A stretch of DNA of 64,000 bases, from NCBI RefSeq assembly GCF_004217215.1, contig NZ_SHKP01000007.1, positions 248,001 through 312,000 of the forward strand. Direction: 5' to 3'. Below are positions 19,342-29,559 of this stretch, piece after piece. Under the pieces are notes generated by a model that was given only the letters and a program-made list of their open reading frames with translations, did no database searches and was not told the origin of the DNA. Both the position numbers and the translations under genes were made by a program. The stretch is from Rivibacter subsaxonicus. GTDB lineage: Bacteria > Pseudomonadota > Gammaproteobacteria > Burkholderiales > Burkholderiaceae_C. How positions within the stretch are numbered: position 1 is the first letter of the stretch; the number at the start of each line of letters is the position of its first letter.

Positions 19342-20426
19342 GTGATCTGGCGACCCGCATCCTCGCCACCGTGCGCCAGGACGTGCAGTCGATGCACGGC
19401 TATGCGATCCAGCCAAGCGCCGGCCTGGTCAAGCTCGACGCGATGGAGAACCCGTTCCGGCTGCCGGCCGAGCTGCAGTGTGAACTCGGCGAGCGGCTCG
19501 GCCGCGTCGCCATCAACCGCTACCCGACGAGTTGCGTGGCCGAGGTCATCGCCGCGCTCGGCACGCACATCGGCCTGCCGGCCGGCTGCAAGCTGATGCT
19601 CGGCAACGGCTCCGACGAGCTGATCTCGCTGCTCGCGCTGGCCTGCGACCGGCCAGGCAACAGCATCCTCGCGCCGCTGCCCGGCTTCGTGATGTATGAG
19701 ATGTCGGCCCGGCTGCAGGGACTGCCCTTCGTCGGCGTGCCGCTGACTGCCGATTTCGAGCTCGATGCCGAGGCGATGCTCGCCGCGATCGAGCAACACC
19801 GGCCGGCGATCACCTATCTGGCCTATCCGAACAACCCCACCGCCAACCTCTGGGACGACGCGGCGATAGCGCGCATCGTTGGCGCGGTGGCGGCACAGGG
19901 CAGCGGCCTGGTCGTCATCGACGAGGCCTATCAGCCCTTTGCCTCGCGCAGCTGGCTGCCGCGGCTGGCGCAGCATCCGCAGCTGCTGGTGATGCGCACG
20001 CTCAGCAAGTTCGGACTGGCCGGCGTGCGCCTGGGCTACCTGGTCGGGGCGGTGGCGCTGATCGACGAGATCGACAAGGTGCGCCCGCCGTACAACATCA
20101 GCGCGCTCAATGCCGAGGCGACGCTGTTCGCACTGGAACACGCCGACGAGTACGCGCGCCAGGCCGTGCTGCTGAAGGCCGAGCGCGCGCGCCTTCAGTC
20201 GGCGTTGAAGGCGACGCCGGGCGCCCAGCCCTTTCCGAGCGAAGCCAACATGATCCTGGTGCGGGTGCCCGACGCGAAGCGCGCCTTCGCCGGCCTCAAG
20301 GCGCGCGGCGTGCTGGTCAAGAATGTCGAGGGCCTGCACCCGCTGCTGGCCAACTGCCTGCGTCTGACCGTGGGCACGCCCGAAGAGAACACCCTGTTGA
20401 TCGACGCCATGAAGGAGTCACTGTGA
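19338..20426 (+). CDS. hisC: histidinol-phosphate aminotransferase
   Basis: 362 residues, class I/II PLP-dependent aminotransferase. It converts imidazole-acetol phosphate to histidinol phosphate. The PLP site is in [15 protein letters not shown] with the Schiff-base lysine in [15 protein letters not shown] and DEAYQPFA are the conserved substrate and cofactor loops. Begins at the ATGA overlap with hisD and ends at a GTGA overlap with hisB, so all three are translationally linked. Confidence 0.96.
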   Translation: MSDLATRILATVRQDVQSMHGYAIQPSAGLVKLDAMENPFRLPAELQCELGERLGRVAINRYPTSCVAEVIAALGTHIGLPAGCKLMLGNGSDELISLLALACDRPGNSILAPLPGFVMYEMSARLQGLPFVGVPLTADFELDAEAMLAAIEQHRPAITYLAYPNNPTANLWDDAAIARIVGAVAAQGSGLVVIDEAYQPFASRSWLPRLAQHPQLLVMRTLSKFGLAGVRLGYLVGAVALIDEIDKVRPPYNISALNAEATLFALEHADEYARQAVLLKAERARLQSALKATPGAQPFPSEANMILVRVPDAKRAFAGLKARGVLVKNVEGLHPLLANCLRLTVGTPEENTLLIDAMKESL

Positions 20427-21019
20427 GTACCGCCCGCATCGCCGAAGTCCAGCGCAACACCAAGGAAACGCAGATCCGCGTGCGCGTCAATCTCGACGGC
20501 ACCGGCGTCGCCAAGTTCGAGACCGGCATCGGCTTCTTCGACCACATGCTCGACCAGATCGCCCGCCACGGGCTGATCGACCTCGACATCCACGCGGTCG
20601 GCGACCTGCACATCGACGGTCATCACACGGTCGAAGACGTCGGCATCACGCTCGGCCAGGCGGTGGCCAAGGCGGTCGGCGACAAGGCCGGCATCCGCCG
20701 CTACGGCCATGCCTACGTACCGCTCGACGAGGCGCTGAGCCGGGTCGTGATCGACTTTTCCGGCCGTCCCGGCCTGCACATGGACGTGCCGTTCAAGGCC
20801 GCCTCGATCGGCGGCTTCGACACCCAGCTCGCCTACGAGTTCTTCCAGGGCTTTGCCAACCACGCCCAGGTCACGCTGCACATCGACAACCTCAAGGGCG
20901 ACAACGCGCACCACCAGTGCGAGACGGTGTTCAAGGCCTTTGCCCGCGCGATGCGCTTCGCGCTCGAGGTCGATCCGCGCTCGATCGGCGTGATCCCGTC
21001 GACCAAGGGCAGCCTCTGA
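20423..21019 (+). CDS. hisB: imidazoleglycerol-phosphate dehydratase (monofunctional)
   Basis: 198 residues, the length of the dehydratase alone (no N-terminal phosphatase as in enterics). Manganese-binding histidine motifs are visible: [14 protein letters not shown], then [11 protein letters not shown], and later [17 protein letters not shown]. Start is GTG at 20423, overlapping hisC. A separate histidinol-phosphatase must come from elsewhere in the genome. Confidence 0.97.
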   Translation: MSTARIAEVQRNTKETQIRVRVNLDGTGVAKFETGIGFFDHMLDQIARHGLIDLDIHAVGDLHIDGHHTVEDVGITLGQAVAKAVGDKAGIRRYGHAYVPLDEALSRVVIDFSGRPGLHMDVPFKAASIGGFDTQLAYEFFQGFANHAQVTLHIDNLKGDNAHHQCETVFKAFARAMRFALEVDPRSIGVIPSTKGSL

Positions 21020-21041
21020 TCCGCCGGGCCGGAACGTAGCG

Positions 21042-21707
21042 ATGAGAACCGTCGCCGTCATCGACTACGGCATGGGCAATCTGCGCTCGGTGTCGCAGGC
21101 GGTGCGTGCCGTCGCCGCCGACCAGGGCGTGGAGGTGATCGTCACCGCCGACCCCGCCGTGGTGCGTGCCGCCGAGCGCGTGGTGCTGCCGGGCCAGGGC
21201 GCGATGCGCGACTGCATGCGCGAACTGCGCGAGGCGCACGGCGGCGAACTGCTCGGCGCTGTGCTCGAGGCCGCCTCAGCCAAGCCGCTGATGGGCGTCT
21301 GCGTCGGCATGCAGATGCTGCTCGAGCACAGCGAGGAGCAGGACACGCCGGGCCTGGGCCTGATCCCGGGCCGCGTGCAGCGCTTTCGCCTCGAGGGGCA
21401 ACTGCAGCCCGACGGCAGCCGCTACAAGGTGCCGCAGATGGGCTGGAACCGCGTGTTCCAGGTGCCGCACGAGGGCGCCGTGCACCCGGTCTGGGCCGGT
21501 GTGCCTGACGGTTCGTTCTTCTACTTCGTGCACAGTTTCTACGCGGCGCCGTCGCGGCCCGAACACAGTGCGGGCATGACCGAGTACGGCGCACGCTTTA
21601 CCAGCGCGGTGGCGCGCGATAACATTTTTGCCACCCAGTTCCACCCTGAAAAGAGCGCTTCGCACGGCCTGGCCCTGTACCGCAACTTCCTGAACTGGCG
21701 TCCCTGA
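21042..21707 (+). CDS. hisH: imidazole glycerol phosphate synthase, glutaminase subunit
   Basis: 221 residues, class I glutamine amidotransferase. The nucleophile is Cys87 in [12 protein letters not shown]; the C-terminal catalytic His and Glu are in [13 protein letters not shown]. It delivers ammonia to HisF through the complex interface. Starts [11 protein letters not shown] as standard. Lies 22 bases after hisB; a 66-base spacer separates it from hisA. Confidence 0.97.
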   Translation: MRTVAVIDYGMGNLRSVSQAVRAVAADQGVEVIVTADPAVVRAAERVVLPGQGAMRDCMRELREAHGGELLGAVLEAASAKPLMGVCVGMQMLLEHSEEQDTPGLGLIPGRVQRFRLEGQLQPDGSRYKVPQMGWNRVFQVPHEGAVHPVWAGVPDGSFFYFVHSFYAAPSRPEHSAGMTEYGARFTSAVARDNIFATQFHPEKSASHGLALYRNFLNWRP

Positions 21708-21773
21708 GGCGCAGCGCGCGCTGCCTGCTGCATCGCCCGCGCCACGCACCCTCCCCCATCCTCCAAGCCAGCC

Positions 21774-22520
21774 ATGCTGCTGATCCCGGCGATCGACCTC
21801 AAAGACGGTCGTTGCGTGCGCCTCAAACAGGGCGACATGAACGACTCCACCACCTTCGGCGAGGACCCGGCGGCGATGGCGCGCCGCTGGCTGGACGCCG
21901 GCGCGCGCCGACTGCACCTGGTCGACCTCAACGGCGCCTTCGCCGGCAAGCCGATCAACGAGGCGGCGATCAAGGCGATCCTGGCCGAGGTCGGCAGCGA
22001 GATTCCGGTCCAGCTCGGCGGCGGCATCCGCGACCTCGACACCATCGAGCGCTACCTCGACGACGGCCTTTCCTACGTGATCATCGGCACCGCCGCGGTC
22101 AAGAGTCCGGGTTTCGTGCGCGACGCCTGCATCGCCTTTGGCGGCCACATCATCGTCGGCCTCGACGCCAAGGACGGCAAGGTCGCAACCGACGGCTGGA
22201 GCAAGCTCACCGGACACGAGGTCGCCGACCTCGGCAAGAAGTTCGAGGACTACGGCGTGGAGGCCGTGGTCTACACCGACATCGGCCGCGACGGCATGCT
22301 CTCAGGCATCAACGTCGACGCCACCGTCAAGCTGGCGCAGGCGCTGAGCATCCCGGTGATCGCCTCCGGCGGCCTGGGCAGCATGGCCGACATCGAGGCG
22401 CTGTGCGCGGTCGAGGGCGAGGGCGTCGAGGGCGTGATCTGCGGACGCGCGATCTACACCGGCGATCTCGACTTCGCGAGCGCGCAGCGGCGCGCCGACG
22501 AACTCAACGGCGCGGGCTGA
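21774..22520 (+). CDS. hisA: phosphoribosylformimino-5-aminoimidazole carboxamide ribotide isomerase
   Basis: 248 residues, a TIM barrel. It isomerises ProFAR to PRFAR. Catalytic residues are seen as the first aspartate in [14 protein letters not shown] and the second in [14 protein letters not shown]; the phosphate loops QLGGGIRD and ASGGLGS are intact. Its partner hisF follows 16 bases downstream and is a homologous barrel. Confidence 0.97.
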   Translation: MLLIPAIDLKDGRCVRLKQGDMNDSTTFGEDPAAMARRWLDAGARRLHLVDLNGAFAGKPINEAAIKAILAEVGSEIPVQLGGGIRDLDTIERYLDDGLSYVIIGTAAVKSPGFVRDACIAFGGHIIVGLDAKDGKVATDGWSKLTGHEVADLGKKFEDYGVEAVVYTDIGRDGMLSGINVDATVKLAQALSIPVIASGGLGSMADIEALCAVEGEGVEGVICGRAIYTGDLDFASAQRRADELNGAG

Positions 22521-22536
22521 AGCAGGAAGCCTCCAG

Positions 22537-23298
22537 GTGCTGGCCAAGCGCATCATTCCCTGCCTCGATGTCACCGGCGGCCGGGTCGTCAAGGGCGTCA
22601 ACTTCGTCGAGCTGCGCGATGCCGGCGATCCGGTCGAGATCGCGGCGCGCTACAACGAGCAGGGCGCCGACGAGCTGACCTTCCTCGACATCACGGCCAC
22701 CAGCGATGGCCGTGACCTGATCCTGCACATCATCGAGGCGGTCGCCTCGCAGGTCTTCATCCCGCTCACTGTCGGCGGCGGCGTGCGGGCCGTCGAGGAC
22801 GTGCGGCGCCTGCTCAACGCCGGTGCCGACAAGGTCAGCTTCAACTCGGCGGCGGTGGCCGACCCGGAGCTGATCCGGGCGGCCTCCGACAAGTACGGCG
22901 CGCAGTGCATCGTCGTGGCCATCGATGCCAAGGCGCGCGCCGATGGTTCGGGCTGGGAGGTCTACACCCACGGTGGTCGCAAGAACACCGGCCTCGACGC
23001 GGTGGCTTGGGCACGGCGCATGGCCGAGCTCGGCGCCGGCGAGATCCTGCTGACCAGCATGGACCGCGATGGCACCAAGAGCGGCTTCGACCTGGCGCTG
23101 ACGCGGGCGGTGAGCGACGCGGTACCGGTGCCGGTGATCGCCTCCGGCGGCGTCGGCTCGCTCGACGACCTGGCCGACGGCATCACGCTCGGCGGCGCCG
23201 ACGCGGTGCTCGCGGCCAGCATCTTTCACTACGGCGAGCACACGGTGGCCGAGGCCAAGGCACTGATGGCGGCACGCGGCATCCCGGTGCGAACCTGA
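22537..23298 (+). CDS. hisF: imidazole glycerol phosphate synthase, cyclase subunit
   Basis: 253 residues starting at GTG 22537 ([18 protein letters not shown]). The catalytic aspartates occur in IPCLD and in [15 protein letters not shown]; phosphate-binding loops [10 protein letters not shown] and [10 protein letters not shown] are intact. Together with HisH it closes the imidazole ring, giving IGP and AICAR. It sits within the tight his gene run. Confidence 0.97.
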   Translation: MLAKRIIPCLDVTGGRVVKGVNFVELRDAGDPVEIAARYNEQGADELTFLDITATSDGRDLILHIIEAVASQVFIPLTVGGGVRAVEDVRRLLNAGADKVSFNSAAVADPELIRAASDKYGAQCIVVAIDAKARADGSGWEVYTHGGRKNTGLDAVAWARRMAELGAGEILLTSMDRDGTKSGFDLALTRAVSDAVPVPVIASGGVGSLDDLADGITLGGADAVLAASIFHYGEHTVAEAKALMAARGIPVRT

Positions 23299-23317
23299 GC
23301 CCGCCTACACTGAAACC

Positions 23318-23707
23318 ATGAACTGGCTCGACGAAATCAAATGGGACGCCGCCGGCCTGGTGCCGGTGATTGCCCAGGAGCGCGACAGCAAGGACGTGCT
23401 GATGGTCGCGTGGATGAACCGCGAGGCACTGGCGGCCACCGCCGAGCGCGGCCAGGCGGTCTACTGGAGCCGTTCGCGCAACCGACTCTGGCACAAGGGC
23501 GAAGAGAGCGGCCACTTCCAGCAGGTGCATTCGATGCGGCTCGATTGCGACAACGACGTGCTGCTGCTCGAGGTCAGCCAGCTCGGCCATGAGCCGGGCA
23601 TCGCCTGTCATACCGGCCGCCACAGCTGCTTCTTCCAGAAGCTCGAGGCGGGCCAATGGCGCGCGGTGGAGCCGGTGCTGCAGGATCCGGAGCGCATCTA
23701 CAAATGA
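23318..23707 (+). CDS. hisI: phosphoribosyl-AMP cyclohydrolase
   Basis: 129 residues, monofunctional HisI. Motifs: [20 protein letters not shown], then [12 protein letters not shown] with metal-binding cysteine, and [11 protein letters not shown] with the other two. It opens the adenine ring of PR-AMP. A TACACT box (23306-23311) ends six bases before the ATG and could be an internal promoter. Overlaps hisE by four bases. Confidence 0.97.
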   Translation: MNWLDEIKWDAAGLVPVIAQERDSKDVLMVAWMNREALAATAERGQAVYWSRSRNRLWHKGEESGHFQQVHSMRLDCDNDVLLLEVSQLGHEPGIACHTGRHSCFFQKLEAGQWRAVEPVLQDPERIYK

Positions 23708-24072
23708 GCCAGAACCCAGCCAACGGGAGCCTCGACACGCTCGAGCGGCTGGCCGACGTCATCGATCAGCGCCGTGCCGGCGACCCCGACAAGAGCTACG
23801 TGGCGCGCCTGTTCCAGAAGGGCGGCGACGCGATCCTCAAGAAGGTCGGCGAGGAAGCGACCGAACTGGTGATGGCGGCCAAGGATGCCGATCGCCAGAA
23901 GATCGTCTACGAGACGGCCGACCTCTGGTTCCACTCGATGCTCGCGCTGGCTCAGCACGGCATCCGGCCGGCCGAGGTGCTGGCCGAACTGGAACGGCGC
24001 GAGGGACTGAGCGGACTCGAGGAGTTCGCGCTGCGCAAGCTCAAGCTTCGAGAAGAAGGAGGAACGCCATGA
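23704..24072 (+). CDS. hisE: phosphoribosyl-ATP pyrophosphatase
   Basis: 122 residues of the all-alpha MazG-like NTP pyrophosphatase fold. Metal-binding residues are in [17 protein letters not shown] and [13 protein letters not shown]. Hydrolyses PR-ATP to PR-AMP, the second step of the pathway. Starts at the ATGA overlap with hisI; the longer open frame upstream is not used. Ends in an ATGA overlap with the next gene. Confidence 0.97.
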   Translation: MSQNPANGSLDTLERLADVIDQRRAGDPDKSYVARLFQKGGDAILKKVGEEATELVMAAKDADRQKIVYETADLWFHSMLALAQHGIRPAEVLAELERREGLSGLEEFALRKLKLREEGGTP

Positions 24073-24455
24073 ACGAGATCGTCACCCCGGCCGCCGATCC
24101 GGCGCCACAAGCTTCAGCACCGGCGGTCGACCCGGTCAAGCTGGCCCAGATCAAGCAGCTGACGCTGATCACCTACATCCTCTATGCGGTCAGCGCCTTC
24201 GTCGGTGTCACCGGGATCGTCGCGATCATCATCAACTACGTGAAGCGCGACGACACCGCCGGCACCATCTACGCCAGTCACTTCACCTGGCAGATCCGCA
24301 CCTTCTGGTGGAGTCTGCTGTGGTTCGTGCTCGGCATTGCCACGATGATCATCGGCATCGGCTTCCTGGTCCTCCTGGCGGACGCGATCTGGGTGATCTA
24401 CCGCATCGTCAAGGGCTTCCTGAACTTCAACGAAGACAAGCCGATGGAGGTCTGA
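24069..24455 (+). CDS. DUF4870-type small membrane protein
   Basis: 128 residues. A Pro/Ala-rich cytoplasmic N-terminus is followed by two or three membrane segments (about 30-55 and 80-108), with YVKRDD and [14 protein letters not shown] between them, the characteristic signature of this uncharacterised family. No catalytic motif. It is translationally coupled to hisE on one side and the HIT gene on the other, a placement conserved in Burkholderiales, but it has no known link to histidine synthesis. Confidence 0.85.
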   Translation: MNEIVTPAADPAPQASAPAVDPVKLAQIKQLTLITYILYAVSAFVGVTGIVAIIINYVKRDDTAGTIYASHFTWQIRTFWWSLLWFVLGIATMIIGIGFLVLLADAIWVIYRIVKGFLNFNEDKPMEV

Positions 24456-24808
24456 TGAGCGCTTCTTCAGATCCCAACTGCATCTTCTGCAAGATCGCTG
24501 CCGGCCAGATCCCGGCCCGGAAGGTCTTCGAGGACGAGCACCTGATCGCCTTCCACGACATCAACCCGTGGGCGCCGGTGCATGTGCTGATCGTTCCCAG
24601 GCAGCACATCGTCTCGCTGGCCGAGGTCGGCGAGGAGCACGCCGAGCTGATGGGCCGGATGATGGTGCTGGCGCCGCGGCTGATGCGCGAGTTGGGCGTC
24701 AGCAACGGTTTTCGCACGCTGATCAACACCGGCAAGGACGGCCTGCAGGAGGTGATGCACCTGCACATGCACGTGATCGGCGGGCCGCGGCCCTGGGCGA
24801 AAGGCTAG
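24455..24808 (+). CDS. HIT-family nucleotide hydrolase (HinT-like)
   Basis: 117 residues. The histidine triad is [10 protein letters not shown] near the C-terminus; an N-terminal [13 protein letters not shown] block and [14 protein letters not shown] match HinT. Such proteins hydrolyse adenosine phosphoramidates and aminoacyl-adenylates. Its ATG shares one base with the preceding stop (TGATG). A 128-base spacer to tatA follows. Confidence 0.95.
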   Translation: MSASSDPNCIFCKIAAGQIPARKVFEDEHLIAFHDINPWAPVHVLIVPRQHIVSLAEVGEEHAELMGRMMVLAPRLMRELGVSNGFRTLINTGKDGLQEVMHLHMHVIGGPRPWAKG

Positions 24809-24936
24809 CCGCAGGTCGCCCTTTCGCGACGCCGTTCACTGAACCAAGGCCCGCGACACGGGTCCGACATGGCGTCGCACCTAAAATCACCGTTTTCGCT
24901 GTCGGCCGCTGGCCGAGGCGTCGTCAGGAGAATTCA

Positions 24937-25191
24937 ATGGGATCGTTCAGCATCTGGCACTGGCTCATCGTGCTGGTCATCGTCGTGCTGGTCTTCGGCA
25001 CCAAGAAGCTCAAGAACATCGGCTCCGACCTCGGTGGCGCGGTCAAGGGCTTCAAGGACGGCATCAAGGACGGTGCCGCCTCGGTCGACGCCGCGGCCGC
25101 ACCGGCGGCGCCGGCGCAACAGGTGAGCAACGCCACCGCCAAGGCTGCCGATGCCAATACCGTCGACGTCGAAGCGCGGACCAAGTCCTGA
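24937..25191 (+). CDS. tatA: Sec-independent translocase subunit TatA
   Basis: 84 residues. One N-terminal membrane helix ([19 protein letters not shown]) runs into an amphipathic helix ([20 protein letters not shown]) and an Ala-rich acidic tail. TatA polymerises to form the translocation path for folded twin-arginine proteins. It is preceded by AGGAG, and a possible -10 box TAAAAT lies at 24882-24887. First gene of a tatABC set. Confidence 0.95.
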   Translation: MGSFSIWHWLIVLVIVVLVFGTKKLKNIGSDLGGAVKGFKDGIKDGAASVDAAAAPAAPAQQVSNATAKAADANTVDVEARTKS

Positions 25192-25214
25192 GCTACCGCT
25201 GCGGCGTCACTGAT

Positions 25215-25248
25215 CCGGGCTGCGGCAGCCAGCGCTGCCGGCACCCGG
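25215..25248 (+). other. strong hairpin between tatA and tatB
   Basis: Outer arms CCGGG (25215-25219) and CCCGG (25244-25248) enclose inner arms CGGCAGC (25223-25229) and GCTGCCG (25234-25240) with a CAGC loop. About 15 base pairs with small bulges and no U-tract. It fills the tatA-tatB spacer and ends eight bases before the tatB ATG. Confidence 0.6.
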
Positions 25249-25255
25249 CTCGACC

Positions 25256-25735
25256 ATGATCGACTTCGGATTCGACAAGATCGCGCTGATCGGCGCCGTG
25301 GCGCTGATCGTCATCGGCCCTGAGCGGCTGCCCAAGGTCGCCCGTACCGTCGGTCACCTGATGGGCAAGGCGCAGCGCTACGTGGCCGACGTCAAGGCCG
25401 AGGTCAACCGCTCGATCGAGCTCGAAGAGCTCAAGAAGATGAAGACCGAGTTCGAGGATGCGGCACGCAACGTCGAGCAGACGGTCTCCAACGAGATCCA
25501 CCAGACCACCGGCGAGCTGAACCAGGCCTGGGACGAACTCGGGCACCAGGCCCAAAGCTACGGCGCCGGCGACGCGCTGGCCGAGCCGCCGCTCGGCTAC
25601 AAGCCGCCCAAGAAGAACTGGCGCGTCAAGCGTGCCGCGGTGCCACAGTGGTATCGCCAGCGCGCTGGCGTTCGGGCGCACGCACAGTCGGGCGCGGCAC
25701 GGGTGGCGCGCTTCAGGCCGCCGAAACCGCGCTGA
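25256..25735 (+). CDS. tatB: Sec-independent translocase subunit TatB
   Basis: 159 residues. N-terminal helix with the TatB hallmark Glu/Pro pattern ([20 protein letters not shown] then [16 protein letters not shown]), a long amphipathic and coiled-coil region to about 100, and a basic C-terminus ending RFRPPKPR. Forms the substrate-receptor complex with TatC. Starts after the hairpin and lies 46 bases before tatC. Confidence 0.95.
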   Translation: MIDFGFDKIALIGAVALIVIGPERLPKVARTVGHLMGKAQRYVADVKAEVNRSIELEELKKMKTEFEDAARNVEQTVSNEIHQTTGELNQAWDELGHQAQSYGAGDALAEPPLGYKPPKKNWRVKRAAVPQWYRQRAGVRAHAQSGAARVARFRPPKPR

Positions 25736-25781
25736 CGCGTCCTGCGCCGCTTCGCGGTCCTCAAACATCTATCCTGTGGCC

Positions 25782-26579
25782 GTGAGTTCCCCCGATCCCA
25801 AAGACGAGCTCGAAGGCAGCGAACAGCCCTTCGTCACGCACCTGGTCGAGTTGCGCGACCGGCTGATCCGCGCCGTGGTGGCGGTCGGCGTCGCCTTCGC
25901 GATCCTGGCCATCTGGCCCGGCCCGTCGGCGCTCTACGACCTGCTGGCCGCGCCGCTGGTGGCCAACCTGCCGCAGGGCACCACGCTGATCGCGACCAAC
26001 GTGATCTCGCCGTTCCTGGTGCCGTTGAAGATCACGCTGATGGCGGCCTTCATGCTGGCGCTGCCGTTCGTGCTCTACCAGGTCTGGGCCTTCGTCGCGC
26101 CCGGCCTCTACAGCCACGAGAAGCGGCTGGTGGTGCCGCTGGTGGTCTCGAGCACGCTGCTGTTCCTGCTCGGCGTGGCGTTCAGCTACTTCTTCGTGTT
26201 CGGTCAGGTCTTCAAAGCGATCCAGAGCGTGGCGCCGAAGAGCATCACCGCCGCGCCCGACATCGAGGCCTACCTCGGCTTCGTGCTCAACATGTTCATC
26301 GCCTTCGGCCTCGCTTTCGAGGTGCCGGTGGCGGTGGTGGTGCTGGTGCGCATGGGCGTGTTCAGCGTCGAGCAGCTGAAGGCGTGGCGCGGCTACTTCA
26401 TCGTGATCGCAGCGATCGCCTCGGCCGTGGTGACGCCGCCGGACATCATCTCGATGGTCGCGCTGCTGCTGCCGATGATCATCCTCTACGAGCTGGGCAT
26501 CCTCGCCGCCGGCGTGTTCGTGCGGCACACCAAGGCACCGGACGAGGCCGCCGGGGAGCGGCCGGGCAGCGGCAGCTAA
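25782..26579 (+). CDS. tatC: Sec-independent translocase subunit TatC
   Basis: 265 residues from a GTG start. Six membrane segments, with the conserved N-terminal FVTHLVELRDRLIRA that helps bind the twin-arginine motif, the periplasmic cap AFVAPGLYSHEKR, and NMFIAFGLAFEVPV. TatC recognises signal peptides. It is the last gene of the long plus-strand run that begins at bolA. Ends 15 bases before the convergent protease gene. The preceding open frame extends further but lacks family similarity. Confidence 0.95.
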   Translation: MSSPDPKDELEGSEQPFVTHLVELRDRLIRAVVAVGVAFAILAIWPGPSALYDLLAAPLVANLPQGTTLIATNVISPFLVPLKITLMAAFMLALPFVLYQVWAFVAPGLYSHEKRLVVPLVVSSTLLFLLGVAFSYFFVFGQVFKAIQSVAPKSITAAPDIEAYLGFVLNMFIAFGLAFEVPVAVVVLVRMGVFSVEQLKAWRGYFIVIAAIASAVVTPPDIISMVALLLPMIILYELGILAAGVFVRHTKAPDEAAGERPGSGS

Positions 26580-26594
26580 GCCGGGCCGCGAGGC

Positions 26595-27770
<1,176 letters not shown>

Positions 27771-27799
27771 CGTCGCTTCAAACCAGACCGGGAGATACC

Positions 27800-28549
27800 G
27801 TGACCAGCCGCGAAGAACTCGAGAGCTACCTGAAGAGCCTGCTGGAGGTGGACCGGTTCAAGGATTATGGGCCGAACGGTCTTCAGGTCGAGGGCAAGCC
27901 CGAGATTCGCAAGCTCGTCAGCGGGGTCACTGCCAGCAAGGCGCTGATCGAGGCCGCGATCGCCGCGGGCGCCGACGCGCTGCTGGTCCACCATGGCCTG
28001 TTCTGGCGCGGCCACGACGGCCGCCTGACCGGCTGGCTGAAGGCGCGCGTGGCGCTGCTGCTCGAGCATGGCATCAACCTCTACGCCTACCACCTGCCGC
28101 TCGACGCTCATCCGGAACATGGCAACAACGCGCAGTTCGGTGCGCGCCTGAAGCTGGCGGTCGATGGCCGCTTCGGCGAGCAGGAACTCGGCTTCCTCGG
28201 CCGGCCGGCGCAGCCGCTGACGGCGGCCGCACTGGCGGCGCTGCTGCAGTTCCGGCTCAATCGCGCGCCGCTGATGGTCGAGGGCGACGGCCGCCCGATC
28301 CAGCGCGTGGCCTGGTGCACCGGCGGCGCCCAGGGCTACTTCGAGGCAGCGATCGCTGCCGGCGCCGACGCCTTCCTGACCGGCGAGATCTCGGAGCCAC
28401 AAGCGCACCTGGCGCGCGAGACCGGCGTCGCCTTCTATGCCGTCGGCCACCACGCGAGCGAGCGCTACGGCGCGCCCGCCGTGGCTGCTCACGCGGCGCA
28501 GCTGTTCGGGCTCGAGCACCGCTTCATCGAGATCGACAACCCGGCGTGA
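27800..28549 (+). CDS. Nif3-like dinuclear metal centre protein (YbgI family)
   Basis: 249 residues from GTG 27800. Metal-binding histidines are in LLVHHGLFWRG, in AYHLPLDAHPEHGNN and in GHHASERYG, as expected for the toroidal hexamers of this family with a di-metal centre. Proposed roles include GTP cyclohydrolase I-like activity; none is settled. It overlaps pdxA by four bases. Confidence 0.92.
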   Translation: MTSREELESYLKSLLEVDRFKDYGPNGLQVEGKPEIRKLVSGVTASKALIEAAIAAGADALLVHHGLFWRGHDGRLTGWLKARVALLLEHGINLYAYHLPLDAHPEHGNNAQFGARLKLAVDGRFGEQELGFLGRPAQPLTAAALAALLQFRLNRAPLMVEGDGRPIQRVAWCTGGAQGYFEAAIAAGADAFLTGEISEPQAHLARETGVAFYAVGHHASERYGAPAVAAHAAQLFGLEHRFIEIDNPA

Positions 28550-29559
28550 AGCGCATGCTGCAACCGCTGGCCCTGTCGATGGGCGATCCGCTCGGGATCG
28601 GCCCCGAGATCCTCGCCTGCGCCTTCGCCCGCAATGCGCTGCCGGGCGGTTACGTGGTCGGCGACCTCGAGGTGATGCGGCGCGCCGCGCGCTGTGTGGC
28701 TCCGCACGAGGGTGGCGTGGAGCTACCGGTCGCGCTGATCGAGTCGCCGGCTGATGCGCTGGCCGTGCCCCCTCGCTGCGTGCCGGTGTGGCAGCCACCC
28801 GGCCTGCCGCCTGGCCTGGCGCAATTGCCGCTCGGACGCATCGAGGCCGCTGCCGGTGCGGCCGCCGCGGCCTGCATCCGAAGCGCGCTGGCCCAGGTGG
28901 TCAGCGGCGCGGCGGCGGCGCTGGTGACCGCGCCGATCCACAAGGAGGCGCTGGCCGCGGCTGGCGAGCCCTATCCCGGCCACACCGAGCTGCTGCAGGC
29001 CGAGTGCGGCGGCGCGCCGGTGCGCATGATGCTGGCCAACGACGAGTTGCGCGTGGTGCTGGTCAGCATCCATGTCTCGCTGCGCGACGCGATCGCCGCC
29101 GTGACGCAGCCGGCGGTGCTGCAGACGATCCGGATTGCCGACGCCGCGCTGCGCCGCGCCGGTATCGAGGCGCCGCGCATCGCGGTGGCCGGGCTCAATC
29201 CGCACGCCGGCGAGGGCGGCTTGTTTGGCAGCGAGGAACGCGAGCAGATCGCGCCGGCCGTCGCCGCGGCGCGCGCGGCCGGCATCGATGCCAGCGGCCC
29301 GCATGCGCCGGACACGGTCTTCATGCACGCCCGCACCGGTGCCTTCGATGCGGTGGTCGCGATGTACCACGACCAGGGCCTGATCCCGGTCAAGTACCTC
29401 GGGCTGGAGCAGGGCGTCAACGTCACGCTCGGACTGCCGGTGGTGCGCACCAGCCCCGACCATGGCACCGCCTTCGATATCGCCGGTCGCGGCACGGCCG
29501 ATCCGGCCAGCCTGATCGCCGCCGCGCGCATGGCGCGGCGACTGGCTGACGCAGCCTAA
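28546..29559 (+). CDS. pdxA: 4-hydroxythreonine-4-phosphate dehydrogenase
   Basis: 337 residues with the GTG start overlapping the previous stop (GTGA); ATG 28555 is an alternative. It oxidises 4-phosphohydroxy-L-threonine in pyridoxal phosphate synthesis, with a divalent metal. Motifs: LSMGDPLGIGPEI, VTAPIHKEAL, YPGHTELL with one metal histidine, NPHAGEGGLFG, and YHDQGLIPVKYL with another. Its TAA overlaps the convergent DUF1631 stop through the shared bases CTAA. Confidence 0.95.
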   Translation: MKRMLQPLALSMGDPLGIGPEILACAFARNALPGGYVVGDLEVMRRAARCVAPHEGGVELPVALIESPADALAVPPRCVPVWQPPGLPPGLAQLPLGRIEAAAGAAAAACIRSALAQVVSGAAAALVTAPIHKEALAAAGEPYPGHTELLQAECGGAPVRMMLANDELRVVLVSIHVSLRDAIAAVTQPAVLQTIRIADAALRRAGIEAPRIAVAGLNPHAGEGGLFGSEEREQIAPAVAAARAAGIDASGPHAPDTVFMHARTGAFDAVVAMYHDQGLIPVKYLGLEQGVNVTLGLPVVRTSPDHGTAFDIAGRGTADPASLIAAARMARRLADAA

